Assembly: GCA_033816765.1 (NCBI GenBank)
Contig: CM066288.1
Span: 3,968,001 to 4,032,000, forward strand
Direction of reading: 5' to 3'
DNA from: Nothopassalora personata
Lineage: Eukaryota; Ascomycota; Dothideomycetes; Mycosphaerellales; Mycosphaerellaceae
DNA: 64,000 nucleotides
This document shows, in pieces, positions 42,801-53,509 of this stretch; positions within the stretch are counted from its first letter, which is position 1, and the number at the start of each line of letters is the position of its first letter. The position numbers were made by a program, and so were the translations under genes. The notes under the pieces were generated by a model, which had not been told where the DNA came from, did not search any database, and saw nothing but the letters and a program-made list of their open reading frames with translations.

Positions 42801-45380
42801 TGATATCATCCTTCTTCGCCTGTAGGCTTTCCTTAAGTTCATCCTTGCGCACAGTCTTGACCGGGCCACCAGTTACAGCCAGTCCAGTCTTGCCGCGAAG
42901 GATGTTATCCTTAAGCACATCAGGTGCGACAAATTTCTCTTGCTGCGCTTTGCGTAGCTGACCAAACTTGGCCAGAAACTCGGGCTCCTCCTTGGACTTG
43001 GTTTCTGCTCGTGGCCGTGACTTGAGTTGACTACGGAAATCGGTGACTGGAGCGTTTGGTGTTGTGTTCGACTTGACTTCAGGCTTCGTTTCAAGCGATG
43101 TCTTGAATGTCTGGCTTCGCAGCGGCTTGGACGTCGTAGGCTCTGGAGCAGGTATGGGGTCATCGATTGTGATTGTCTGATCTCCGGCTGTATCAGCTGC
43201 CGTGGAGACGTCATTAGAAGGAGACTGTTTTCGCTCGAGTGATGGTGGATCTTCTACGGGGCCCAATGTTTGAGGATCACCATGCTCGTTGATCGATGTC
43301 TTGTTTGGTTCTGATGCGATTGGCGTTTTCGAATGTGTGTTCACCGGAGATCCGCTGACTTCTAACTTCGATGTAGGCGAGGTCGCTGCCGGCGAGGATG
43401 TGAACTTGTCTGCCGGTCGCAAAGGCCGGATCTTATCGGTGGGCGTTGTCGACGGTGGACTGCTAATTGCGTCTTTCGACTCCGCCCGCTTCAGAAGAGC
43501 TGGTCCAAACGGAGTGTTCTTCGTAGGTGATCCAGGCCTCGAAGGCGGTCTTTCGCCATCTTCCTTCGGCCCTGTCGTAAGGGACGTCAAGTCTACACTT
43601 GTGCGCTGAGCTTTTGCTTTTGCAAGATCGGCCATCCAGCTTGGCGTGGCGTTCTTTGACGGCAGCACCTGCTTGGGCGATTCTGGTCGCGTTATTGAGG
43701 TCTCGAGCCAACTTGACTTCATCGGACTGTAACGCTTGGATGGACTGCCAGGAGACTGTGGCACGCCAGCGTCTTCGGAGGCGCTGTAATTAGAAGCGAC
43801 AGATATGCCGCGACTATGATGTCGCGGTAATGCTGGCTTGACAAAACCATCGTTGTCTCCCGCGGCGTTCTGAGCCAAGCTTGTGAGGTCGTTGCTGGAG
43901 CTCGTTGGTCGCGACTGGGGCTCCTTTCTCCTGTCCTCGATATCAGCTGTAGGTTCCAGCTTGGGCATACTTTGCGAGCCTTGCAATCCGCCAAGACCGC
44001 TCCTGGTACTGGCAACAGAATTGTTCCTGCTTAGACCTGCGCCAGGCTGAGCACCCCATCGCTTGTTTTGGCTGTCTGACCGCTTCATCATTGCGCTCTG
44101 GACGAAGCCACCCATGCCCTTGGTCGGAGACGCTGGTCGGTCATTGACATTGGTCAGTCGGGATTGTGAGGTCGACAAGGTGAGGGTCTGCGCGACGCTG
44201 CCAGAGTCGCCGCTGGTTGTAGATGACTGGTCGAAGGTTGGCGATGCCTTTTGCTGTTCTTCGTCTGCGGCTATAAGAGATTTCAGGTCTGCCTTGTTGC
44301 TGGAAGTCGAAGTGCCCGAGTACCTGCTGCCATTGGAGAGAGTGCTGCCGCGGACTGATCCTCCTCTTGACACCAAGTCTGACCTGACGCTGTCTGATGC
44401 TGGTGGGCTGCAGCTCTCGGGCTCAACTGAGGACTCCCTCGACATGCCTGGAAGTCCACGTCGGCCAGAGAATGCACTCTCAGCGGGTGACCTGTCGTCC
44501 TTGCTCTTTCTGTACGCCGCCGAGCCAATGCCTCGATCTGCAGTCTGCTTGAACCACGATGGGTCGCGTGCACTTAGAGAAGCTGCGATCTGATCTCGAC
44601 TTGGCTCTGGCTCGTCCTTGGACACGGTGCGCGCGTGTGCGGGCCTCTCCTCCACGGGCTTGCTCTCTTGCGACAGCATCGACTGCGGCCTGCTTCCACC
44701 GATCCGCGATCCCGGTCTCGGTCTCTGCTGCCACGACAATGTGCCGGATCGTGCCAGATTCGTTGCGCTGGGTGTGGGTGCGGCATTCGCGTCGACATCT
44801 TGTGCGACGGTCGAGCTGCGATTCGAGGACGACGTGCTCGATCGCTTGGTCGAGCCGAAGCCTTTGAACTCGGGCACTGCGTCCACGTCCTTGGTAGGTG
44901 TTTTCTCCGGCTCCATGGGAGCTTTTGTTGCTGTGGTGTATTCGTGCGAATCGGAGGATGTTGGAGGGGTGATGCTCACTGGCGGGGAGGAGACGGGACT
45001 GGCATTGGTGGTGGCACGCGACAATGGACGATGCGTAGGCGTGGGGGTTTGTGTCGGTTTAGTGGGAGAAATGGATTTCGCTCGTTCTAAACGATTCGTT
45101 GGAAGTGTCAGCAAGTCCTTGCGCAGTGTACTGTTTTGTGGCGCTGTGTAGCCATGACAGAACCAAACATCAGATCCTCACCTGCACGTCTCGCCGCTCG
45201 CTCTTCCTTCTGCTTCTGCACTTCCTCTTCGAGCTTCTTGAACCGCTCCGTGTCTTCGCGATCTCGCCTTTCGGACAACTCCCGTACACTCTTCAAAAAC
45301 GCCGCGGGATCGAGGTCGTGGTCGTTCAGGTCGCGCTCAGGTGCTGCAGCGGAGCTCGGGGGATCGTCGCCTGCAGCCAT
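39843..45380 (-). CDS. DUF4045-gelsolin repeat protein, 1768 residues
   Basis: Exons 45380-45182, 45086-41358 and 41221-39843 join in phase. The N-terminus has a short helical segment (AAFLKSVRELSERRDREDTE) leading across intron 1 into RAERAKSISPTKPTQ. About 1250 disordered Ser/Pro/Thr/Lys-rich residues follow, with recurrent VPEFKGFGS motifs (residues ~70 and ~1120); this is the DUF4045 region. The C-terminal ~450 residues contain gelsolin-like repeats: YACTHVYTTAKGTKGTNVYL then WVGESASDTAV, and TLQQTKLYLWKGQGCSAEEL. This order is that of the fungal DUF4045/gelsolin proteins. Gelsolin repeats usually bind actin in a calcium-dependent way, but a role here is inferred only. The protein is one long exon with two small introns (95 and 136 nt). 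Confidence 0.83.
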
Positions 45381-45887
45381 TGCCGCAGCATGGACAGAGC
45401 ACTGAAGCGTGCGAGACAGGGATACGCGACAGAGAGTGACAACAGATCAGGGCATTCGGGATTGGCAGGAGGCCAACGAATGGTTGTCTGCCTCGGTCAC
45501 GGCCGTTGAGCTACGATTCAGATGGATGTTTTGGGCAGATACACGTCGAGATACACACTACCAGCGGAGCCCCACAACGATCTGTCTAGACCTAGTGGTT
45601 GTTCCATTTACGCGCGTGCCGAGTGGAATGCTGCCGTTCTGTCCTCTGGTCTTGATGCTGCGGCCGCCTGCTTGTTGCTCATGCAAAGCGGTGTAGTTCT
45701 ACAGTAGAGGCTGTTGATCATCCGCGCAGCCATGCAGCTGTGAAACGTCTGTCAAAACAAAGCTGCCCCTTGCAATGGCAACAGGGAGTGTTATTATCCG
45801 CAGCGCTAAGCCGGATACTGTATGCAATGAGTACCTGCCAAGCGATGTTGACAGAGGGCACCGGCAAATGCTTTCTTGGATGCAACT
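45381..45887. other. Intergenic, no gene seen
   Basis: Upstream region of the gelsolin-type gene and 3' flank of ARL2; the ORFs are short and unconvincing. Confidence 0.5.
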
Positions 45888-46714
45888 TCAGTATAGGAAC
45901 AGCCTGTCCTTAGCATCCTGGACCACCCACTGCAGCCCTTCTTGCAGATTCTCGCCTGTCATGGCCGAGCATGGTAAGATGTGCCATTTGTGTGTCCGGA
46001 TACTGTCAAGCTGCAATCCCTGTGCTCACTGAAGTAAGCCGATCTGTCTGTTCTGATTCGCTGACGCGGACCCGGAACGACGCGCTTTTCACTCACCTCG
46101 CGGATGTCGTCCTCTGTCAAGCAGCCTGGAACATCACTCTTGTTCTTGAAGACGAGCAAAGACGCGCCCATTAGACGCTGAAGGAGTTAGTGAGGTCATG
46201 CACCAGTGGGAAATGAGAGATGGGAGTACTTCTTGCAAGAGGAGGCCTTTGAGCTCATGACGGCAGTCGGTGAGACGCTCTCTGTCTGTGGCATCAACTA
46301 CCCAGATGAGGGTGTCTGTCTTCTCAAAATAATTCTTCCAGTACGTGCGAAGTGTCTTCTGGCCTCCGACGTCCCCTGGCAGTCGTTAGCAGGGAAGGGC
46401 AACGGAAGAGGGCATGGCCACGGACAGATATTGAGTTTGTACCTTTCACTTCAATCAGTATGCGATCACTTCTTGGCCCATCTCGTGTGCTTACCCTTCG
46501 TACTCGATAGTTTTGATGATAAATCCGAGCGTTGGACTGACTTCATTGACATCCTCGTTCATGATCTTCTTGACGATGGTAGTCTTGCCAGCGTTGTCCA
46601 AACCACTATTTCCAACTCAGCAGACCACCTTAACATGGTGCTCTAGTCGACTCACAGCATCAAGATCCTCATTTCCTTGTCCTTGAGACGGGCCTTCCTG
46701 AGGATCGACAGCAT
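45888..46714 (-). CDS. ARL2: ARF-like small GTPase ARL2 (Cin4/Alp41)
   Basis: Six exons: 46714-46656, 46605-46495, 46442-46426, 46375-46230, 46177-46097, 46019-45888 (181 residues, the family length). The protein starts [20 protein letters not shown], then [14 protein letters not shown] (P-loop), SPTLGF (switch I), [20 protein letters not shown] (switch II), FKNKSD (guanine specificity) and [12 protein letters not shown], ending KDRLFLY. These identify Arl2 rather than Arl1, Arl3 or Arf. There is no Gly2, so no myristoylation, as is usual for Arl2. It regulates tubulin folding cofactor D and microtubule assembly. Exon 3 is only 17 nt and encodes the YKLNI strand; without it the frame is lost. 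All introns are 50-77 nt. Confidence 0.93.
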
Positions 46715-46956
46715 TTTCGACGACTTTCTGTTTTCTGCTCGAGACAAACAGGAAGAAGAATGGGAGCACTGACTTCACTTCAGAATCGATCACGTGCGCA
46801 GACTGAGCTCATCTGCCTGGTGGCAAGCTCTCTTTTCACCTGATGAACTTGATACCAGGCTACTCTTCGTCTTGACAACCACATCAACCAACTTCCACCA
46901 ACAGCGCCCAACACTTTGAGCATGACCAACACCAGCCAGCATTCGATCACCTGCTC

Positions 46957-47169
46957 ATGTCGTCGGAATCGAGGGGTAAAGGAGTATTGTTCTGTTTCAC
47001 CGGCCTTCTTCTCTTCTTCATCTGGGGCCAGTGGAAGCACAGCAACGACGACCGCGTTAAGAAAGCCAAGAAAGCAAGTGCCAAGTACCGTGAGTCGCAG
47101 AAGACGGCGAGACGCAAGTCGGTAGGTCCCCGCCTCATCAGTAGGAAGGAGGACATGCTAACAGTCTGA
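46957..47169 (+). CDS. Small single-span membrane ORF or first exon of next gene
   Basis: Seventy residues: a hydrophobic helix (GVLFCFTGLLLFFIWGQW) then a very basic tail (DRVKKAKKASAKYRESQKTA). It is divergent from ARL2. A GTAGGT donor at 47122 and an AG at 47219 would join it in phase to the frame of the GNAT gene starting at 47229, making this a membrane-anchoring first exon. The other reading is an independent micro-protein gene or chance. No family recognised. Confidence 0.35.
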   Translation: MSSESRGKGVLFCFTGLLLFFIWGQWKHSNDDRVKKAKKASAKYRESQKTARRKSVGPRLISRKEDMLTV

Positions 47170-47228
47170 TCGACCCTGCCCGCTGACTTCAAGGGCTCCT
47201 ACTACTCGTAGGACGACAGCATTCCAAG

Positions 47229-49433
47229 ATGGAAACCATGAACTTGCAGCCCGGTTATGGCAGCTTCTTGGTGCATCAAGATATCGCCAACAAGGGTCCC
47301 AGACGTAAAGGCAAGAAGCAGACTCGCACCATGAATGCTCAGAAAGTCGCTGCTGACCAAGCCGACAACTTCAAATCGCTTCTCACAAACAGCGCCACGT
47401 CATTTCCGCCCGCCGAGGATGAGTCGGATGCGCCGCGCCTCGCGACAACAATAGACGCCGAGAAGCTATTGTCACCAAGCGAAGGCTCTGCAGTCGACTC
47501 GCCGTCTTTTCTTCACACTCACCATCAACCACAAACCCCGCACGTCTCGCAAGACTACACTACAGCAAACAAGCCGGCCTCAATGGCGACCACAGTCACA
47601 ACGACCAAAGCGATACCACCGCATCTGAGGCCGAAAAAGAACAATCCACCACCGGCGCATTCTCCGAACAAGCACAACGACAGCGCCTTCGACATTCGCG
47701 AGAAACTGGCTGAACATAGTGTGATCGTCAGTGATCCGAAGCCTGCGGCTGAAGTCGCAAAGTCCGTCTCCACAAAAGCTCCCAAATCGGAGACATCTGA
47801 TCAGCTTGTGTACAAGGACCGTGGCTGCCGCCCATGGGGTGGTGAGAGAAACCCAAATTGGCCGACCAAGGCAGACTTTCCAAAAGTCGACCCCAGGCGC
47901 TGGGATACGAGATGGGATGATAGTGCTCAGGCAAAGAGCTCCTCGATTGACTCGGCGCGTGCTGATAGTGGTTGGGGCACAAGTAAAAAGAAACGTAACG
48001 TGGATGAAGCAGGATACAAGCTTGCGGATCCATGGAGTGGACAGTGGGCACCAGCACCCGTCGATTGGGACAGCCGTCCAGCTTTCCGCACCGATCAGAA
48101 CGAAAATCAGATTCAGCAGTGGCTGGACTGTCACGAGAGGCAGCTTGAGAGGGAGGGCATCGTGTCCGATGACCAGCGGACGCTCTTCATGGGATCGACT
48201 ACGATTGGTGGCATCAAGTACTCTTTCGTACCGTCTGATGAAGGTTTGCGTTCTGGAGCAGAGCAGCACATGGGCGACATGTGTCCTTCATACTGGATTC
48301 CTCCCAATCTTGGCCGGATGCCTTTACAGCAGTATTGGCATGAGATCCTACAGTCAAGTCCCAAGCCAGCGGATGATGACGACCTTCGCAACGCCAAACC
48401 GTACTGGGAAGTGCTTCCACGCGGCGCTCAGTTCTTTCCACCCATCGAGCACCCAGCCTGTGCTGGGGTGGATCCGGATGAGAGCAAAATCGAGACAATG
48501 AAGCGTGAGAATGATTTCGGCAGTGGGCAGCACACCGAGAACCGCAAGGCCTTCGAACGCGCCAAGGCAGCAGCAAAGAACGAGCGGCAGCGTCTCAAGA
48601 CACAGAAGAAGCAACACATTGCTGCCAAGATCGCCAAATCAGCGGGAAGCCTCAAGCAAGAGCCTCCCTTCAAGCCTGGCTTCAAGATGTTCCTACGGTC
48701 CGCCAAGCCGACCGACATCCATGCCATTCGCGACATCTATAATCACTACGTGAACGCAACCTGCGCGGTGCCGGAAACGGCCCCTCAAACTGATCGTGAA
48801 ATGCTGCGCAAGTACCACGACATTGTGACTAGTCAGCTACCATTTCTCGTGGCAGTCCAGCGCGGTGATGTAGTCAAAGCTCGCAAGAAGAAGAACTTTG
48901 GCGAAGACATTGTGCTGCCGGACAAGGTGATCGGCTTCGCCGTCGCGGATAATTACATCGACCTCAAGAGCATGTACCGCTGCACAGCATATCTCAGCGT
49001 CTTCGTCCACGTCGATCACCGCTTGAAGGGCGTCGGTAGCTGCCTGATGGACAAGATGCTGGCACTCCTCGATCCAGGCAAGGCCTCCCAACCACATCAG
49101 CGTGTTCTGAGCAATGCTGACTCCTTCACAGATCATATCGAGCGTGGCGGCTATGATATCGAGGGCGAAGAGCTGGAAGCACTCGGTCCTCCAGCAAGAC
49201 TCATCAAGTCAGTCCTCATCAACTTTTCGCATGAGCAGACCACTCAAGGTGCGAACAGACTCGTGTGGATGGATAGATGGCTCTCGACGCTGGGATTTCA
49301 GCAGCACGGCCTGCTTCCTGAGGTAGGGACGAAGCTGAATCATGCGGTGGACTTGGCTATCTTCCATCGCCCTACTGGCGCGGTCCTCGACCATACCAAA
49401 CCACCACCTGTGATCAGCTCATCGCGCGGGTGA
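47229..49433 (+). CDS. GNAT-family N-acetyltransferase domain protein
   Basis: A 734-residue ORF. The N-terminal ~450 residues are disordered and include PHLRPKKNN and repeated Trp-containing segments (CRPWGGERNPNWPTKADFP, KLADPWSGQWAPAPVDWDSR). A helical Lys-rich stretch follows (ERAKAAAKNERQRLKTQKKQ). The C-terminal GNAT fold starts near residue 490: FLRSAKPTDIHAIRDIYNHY, GFAVADNYIDLKSMYRCTAY and LSVFVHVDHRLKGVGSCLMD. The last contains the acetyl-CoA loop in a divergent form (HRLKGVGS in place of the R/Q-x-x-G-x-G/A consensus). Substrate unknown. The start may instead lie in an upstream exon at 46957. Confidence 0.78.
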   Translation: METMNLQPGYGSFLVHQDIANKGPRRKGKKQTRTMNAQKVAADQADNFKSLLTNSATSFPPAEDESDAPRLATTIDAEKLLSPSEGSAVDSPSFLHTHHQPQTPHVSQDYTTANKPASMATTVTTTKAIPPHLRPKKNNPPPAHSPNKHNDSAFDIREKLAEHSVIVSDPKPAAEVAKSVSTKAPKSETSDQLVYKDRGCRPWGGERNPNWPTKADFPKVDPRRWDTRWDDSAQAKSSSIDSARADSGWGTSKKKRNVDEAGYKLADPWSGQWAPAPVDWDSRPAFRTDQNENQIQQWLDCHERQLEREGIVSDDQRTLFMGSTTIGGIKYSFVPSDEGLRSGAEQHMGDMCPSYWIPPNLGRMPLQQYWHEILQSSPKPADDDDLRNAKPYWEVLPRGAQFFPPIEHPACAGVDPDESKIETMKRENDFGSGQHTENRKAFERAKAAAKNERQRLKTQKKQHIAAKIAKSAGSLKQEPPFKPGFKMFLRSAKPTDIHAIRDIYNHYVNATCAVPETAPQTDREMLRKYHDIVTSQLPFLVAVQRGDVVKARKKKNFGEDIVLPDKVIGFAVADNYIDLKSMYRCTAYLSVFVHVDHRLKGVGSCLMDKMLALLDPGKASQPHQRVLSNADSFTDHIERGGYDIEGEELEALGPPARLIKSVLINFSHEQTTQGANRLVWMDRWLSTLGFQQHGLLPEVGTKLNHAVDLAIFHRPTGAVLDHTKPPPVISSSRG

Positions 49434-49771
49434 CGTGCGGCTACTTCTTACGACTTTCATGATTCTATGCGACTGGTGCGACTGCAACCTACCCAGGAAC
49501 GGAGAGAGGTAGCTCGGGGGGAGAGAACCCAGGAGGTCAAGAGATGCTTTCATTGTTTTCCGTAGCTCACTTGGAGTAGATCAGGTAGTCCTGTATTTGA
49601 AGCTTTACACAGAACTGTCTCGTCTCTGAGGTACCGTCCGTTTCCCTCGGTTCATCACATGCAGATCCATTACTTAGAGCCATTACGAAGAGCTTTAGTC
49701 TCCTTCGCCATCAATCGTCACCCACTTCTTCCGATGTATCATGTCCTTCGTCGCCTGCTCAAGTCCGTGCC
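49434..49771. other. Convergent 3' region
   Basis: Between the GNAT gene and the secreted-protein gene; nothing recognised. Confidence 0.5.
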
Positions 49772-50448
49772 CTAGACATGCACAGCAACCCGAGCAGCCT
49801 TAGCACGAACGACGAAGCGGCGCAGCTCCGAGATTTCGGTGAAGCACATGTAGCTGGTCGCGTTCTGTCATTGAACTCAGTCAGCGCCCCTCTCACACCT
49901 CACCCTCGACCAGAATCATGACTTTACCTTGATCCAGCTGAACTCCGTCAAATCCTCCCCAATCTCAGCATCCTCGGCCGAATCGCCCACGGAAACGTAG
50001 CCAGTAGCAGCATCACAGACGCCCCTAGTTATCACAGCCCAGTCAGCACCCTCTCCCCGTACACTCGCTCTCCCCCATCTGCTGGAACTTACTGCGTAAC
50101 CAAACACTCGAACCCACTAACCACACCAAAACTCTCCGTAATGCCCTTGTAGCCTCTCAAGTCAATGCACGTGTTGACTGGCCAGGTGGAGTTGTGGCAC
50201 TCGCCCGCAAAGTCAGGCTCGGTGCAGACTTTGACAGTGGCACTGGGTTTGGTGGTGCTGTTGGCGGCGGCGGGGAGTTGACGTGGCACGACCTTGATGT
50301 CGTTGGGAGAGGCGCGGTCGGAGAGGGGGCCGGGGATCCAGGGAGCTGCGAGGATCGCGACTTTCTCGGCGGAGAGGGAGGGGAGGGCCATGGTTGATGT
50401 GGTGGCGAGGCCGAGGGTGAGGAGGATTGCGGTGGTGGAGAAGTGCAT
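49772..50448 (-). CDS. Small secreted Cys-containing protein, crystallin-like
   Basis: Exons 50448-50093, 50024-49928 and 49864-49772 join in phase (introns 68 and 63 nt), giving 181 residues. The N-terminus is a signal peptide (MHFSTTAILLTLGLATTSTM, with ALA/LPS-type cleavage near residue 21-23). The mature part has five to six cysteines in a beta/gamma-crystallin-like arrangement: VKVCTEPDFAGECHNSTW, INTCIDLRGY-like segment, FECLVTQGVCDAATGY and TSYMCFTEISEL. Size, secretion and cysteines fit a candidate effector or cell-wall protein; function unknown. There is no GPI signal. Stopping at exon 1 would leave the domain truncated, so the spliced model is preferred. Confidence 0.72.
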
Positions 50449-51139
50449 TTTGAAGGTGGTGTATGGGTTGTTGTAGGACGTGGGTTGGCGGTGGCGTGAT
50501 TCAGAGTGGTGCTGAATTCTGTACGGTAGCGACTGTAGGTGTGAAGCTGTTGCTTATGTTGATGTCTCGAGGTAGTCGAGATGAAGTCTGTTTGGTGAAG
50601 TCAGAAGCGTGGTGTTTCAGCGAGTGATTGATTGAGATCGCTAGGAAGGAGTGAAGCGAAGCAAGGGTGGCGAGATTTAGGAATGCGCGTGTATCTAATC
50701 ACTTTTATCCCGTGGTAACCGATCCTTTCCGTTCTGCTCTGCACATGACAGTAAAAGTTCTCACTTCTTCATGTGCGCAACCGCTGTGAGACGCGGACGA
50801 GCGTCTCTTGTGAACGGCTCAACGTGTGGCGCTGAAGTTTGAATCGTTACACCAGCTCCAGTCTGCACGACAGCAGCGGAACGCGCCATGTCTCGGTCGG
50901 TAGTAGCCAGGGAACGGCATGTGCAGTTGGGGTAAGAATTGTCTGTTTTCTCCATGGTATCAAAACACTCTTCAAAGCATCTCATGATCTGGTGGTAGTA
51001 GTCTCTTGGCCTCCTCAACGCCTCGCTCAATCGCATACCCAGATCAGATCCCCCCCCCCCCCCCATCTCAAAAGCATCGATGCAATCAATCTTTTGCCAA
51101 GAAGCAGAGAAGCTACACAAAGTGGGAGGCGTGGGGCGC
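50449..51139. other. Intergenic region with a C homopolymer
   Basis: No gene supported. A run of 15 C lies at 51050-51064. Confidence 0.5.
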
Positions 51140-52984
51140 TCAAGCGAGCTTGTTGACTGCCTGTTGCAGCGCCTTCTTCTCCCGGCCGTCCCGCTCGAGA
51201 ACGAGCACCCAGTCTCGAAGCTGAATCCCACGACCGTCAACGCTGTCCTCTTTCCAGTCTCCCCAGCTTGGCCCCTTGGCCTCCTTCTCCTGAGCAGCTG
51301 CAGCAGGCTTTGCGTTTGCTTGTGCCTGTGGTGTCGCGGTACCACTGCCACCTGTTTTGGCGAATCGGTTAGCCGTGGAGCCTTGTGCACCACCCGTCAT
51401 CCAAGAGTACTTGTTCTTCTTTGATCCAAGTGCGTGCATGGCCGTAATGTTGGACGATTGGAAGGACTGCGCTTCTTGCGCTTGTGCTTCCTTCGCCTTC
51501 TTGTTCTGTTCCTTCTTGGAGACCTTCACAGGTGCTGCTGCTTCGACAGGTGCGGCGCCAGCTGCAGGTGTCTCGGCCCCGGAATCAGCAGGTGTCGTTG
51601 CCCCGCCCTCGCCTGCTTCTGCGGCCTTCTTCTTCCGTGCCTCTCGCTTCTTCTGCCTTTCATTCTCGGCCTTGCGGTCGCGGTCTGCGAGCTCCCTCAG
51701 ACGAGCATTCAGAGCGCCCTGAAACGACACCGTCTGCACGGCCTGAGGTGTAGATCTGTCGCCGTTAGTCTGTGTCTCGTCATTGAGTTCAGCTTCCGAG
51801 CTTTGCGTCTTGTCCCACTGCGTGCCGGTGATGCTATCTGGCACAACAATGTCTTGGCTCTTGTTGCCCGCGCCTTTTGCGATATCTGCGAACTCTGGAG
51901 GCACCACCCTGCCATGATCGCCATATCGCCGTGCGCGGGCAAGTCCATATGCATCGCCGACCAAGCTCCGTAACCGCTCGCCACCAGCAAGGCTGAGGAG
52001 GGATATTATCTGCTCCATTGGCGCATTCGGCTCGACCTTCGCCGCCGCCTTGTCTACAACAGCAGCAACACCTTGGCTGCCGTCAGTATTGACCATGACC
52101 TGCGGGTCGTGCTCCGGATTCTTGACATAAACGCCTTGTACATTGAGCCTCACGCCAGCGTCTTGAGCCAGCACGTGCATGCGCTCCCTGACGTTATTAC
52201 CCAGCATGAACGGGTCGTTGAGCTGAAATTGGTCTTTCTCCGCCTTCGCCCGTGCGGCCTGTTCCCGCTTTCGCCTCGCCTCGTCCTCGATCTGCTCCTG
52301 CGTCCGCTCCTGGCCCATTGTGCCTGCGAACGCGCCGTTCTGGCCCTGACTGCCGAAAGACGTCTCTTGCGTGAGCATGTTGAAGCTATTGGAGCCCATA
52401 GTACTCGAGCCGAAAGAATTGGTTTGGTTGCTCGCAAAGCTATCATTCGCACCATGCCTGTTGTTCCAAGTGCTGTGTAGATAGTTCTCCTCATCCTTCA
52501 GGTTGATGCCACTCCCGAACAAGCTATCACTGATCTCATCCACGCCCTCCTTCTCTTCTTTGACGGGCCTTGGCGGGGGTGGCATCTGGCCTCGATCGCT
52601 GTTCTGCGCAGGGGGACTGCTTTGCGCCGGCCGCTGCTGAGGAGGTTGAGGCGACTGCTGCCACGGCAGGTTCGGCTGCGAGTACGGTTGCGGTATGTTG
52701 AAGGAGTTTTGGGGCGAACCAGCGTAGCTCGTTGACGGACTGTACGGCGACTGGACAGGCTGGCTACCATACGGCATTCCGTACCCAGTCATGCCATTGG
52801 GAGTCGTGGCATATGGAGGTGTTGCGCTCTGTGGTGACCTGGCACCGGGCGACAGCCGTTGACGCTTTGCTGGCGGTGGGGCATATGGAGACTGAGCCTG
52901 CGGAGACGCTGCCTGCTGGTACGGCGGGTAAGGTGCGGGCGGCGGCTTCTGCGCCGGCGGCGACATCGAGTAGGACATGCTCAC
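51140..52984 (-). CDS. TAF4: TFIID subunit TAF4
   Basis: A single exon of 614 residues. The N-terminal ~150 residues are Pro/Gln/Tyr-rich and disordered (QSPYAPPPAKRQRLSPG). The C-terminal TAF4 region (about 150-614) has LFGSGINLKDEENYL, a basic helix (EDEARRKREQAARAKAEKDQ), DPFMLGNNVRERMHVLAQDA, ISLLSLAGGERLRSLVGDAY (histone-fold/conserved C-terminal domain) and ADRDRKAENERQKKREARKK. The family forms the TAF4-TAF12 histone-fold pair of TFIID. It is divergently transcribed from YSH1; both act in RNA polymerase II transcription. Confidence 0.88.
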   Translation of the reverse strand: MSMSYSMSPPAQKPPPAPYPPYQQAASPQAQSPYAPPPAKRQRLSPGARSPQSATPPYATTPNGMTGYGMPYGSQPVQSPYSPSTSYAGSPQNSFNIPQPYSQPNLPWQQSPQPPQQRPAQSSPPAQNSDRGQMPPPPRPVKEEKEGVDEISDSLFGSGINLKDEENYLHSTWNNRHGANDSFASNQTNSFGSSTMGSNSFNMLTQETSFGSQGQNGAFAGTMGQERTQEQIEDEARRKREQAARAKAEKDQFQLNDPFMLGNNVRERMHVLAQDAGVRLNVQGVYVKNPEHDPQVMVNTDGSQGVAAVVDKAAAKVEPNAPMEQIISLLSLAGGERLRSLVGDAYGLARARRYGDHGRVVPPEFADIAKGAGNKSQDIVVPDSITGTQWDKTQSSEAELNDETQTNGDRSTPQAVQTVSFQGALNARLRELADRDRKAENERQKKREARKKKAAEAGEGGATTPADSGAETPAAGAAPVEAAAPVKVSKKEQNKKAKEAQAQEAQSFQSSNITAMHALGSKKNKYSWMTGGAQGSTANRFAKTGGSGTATPQAQANAKPAAAAQEKEAKGPSWGDWKEDSVDGRGIQLRDWVLVLERDGREKKALQQAVNKLA

Positions 52985-53509
52985 TCGACGACGGCCGCTA
53001 CCGCCGCCGCTGCGATGCTGATATTGGATGCGCGGTGCTCGTGGTGGTGGTGGTGGTGGAGCACGCGAGGTGCGACTCCTCGATGTGAGTGCTTCACTCG
53101 TCGGCCGTCATCCGTTGTCGCGTTGATCCGGAGATTCGGTCGCCTGGTCGTCGAGGTGTTGAGTCGATGGCTATATCCGGTGCCGAGGACGGTGTTGGCG
53201 GGAATTATGGCGCTTTCTGTGCCTGGTGTGAGATGTATTGTAGAGGTGAAGGCTGCAATTGTGACGACCTCGCAGCGAGCCGAGCATCCGTGGCAGCCAC
53301 TTCTATGCACGCGAGTCTCCCTGCTTCCACAACGCTTCCACCCTCTGCACTTCACCCCATCGTTGTCGCATTGTCGTATCGCCTACCACGCCATTGACAC
53401 GTTGCCCAGACGTCACATACGCCATCATCGGAAGTACCATCCGCAAAGTACAGACTAAGCGCGACCTCACAAGGATCGAGACGCGCATTGCGCGCAACCG
53501 ACTAGCACG
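52985..53509. other. Divergent promoter of TAF4 and YSH1
   Basis: Contains a short GGT repeat (about 53040-53057). No gene seen. Confidence 0.55.

Noticed and set aside
51050..51064. C homopolymer as a functional element
   Set aside because: Length of such runs is unreliable in assemblies and nothing nearby suggests a role; the same applies to 19841-19851.
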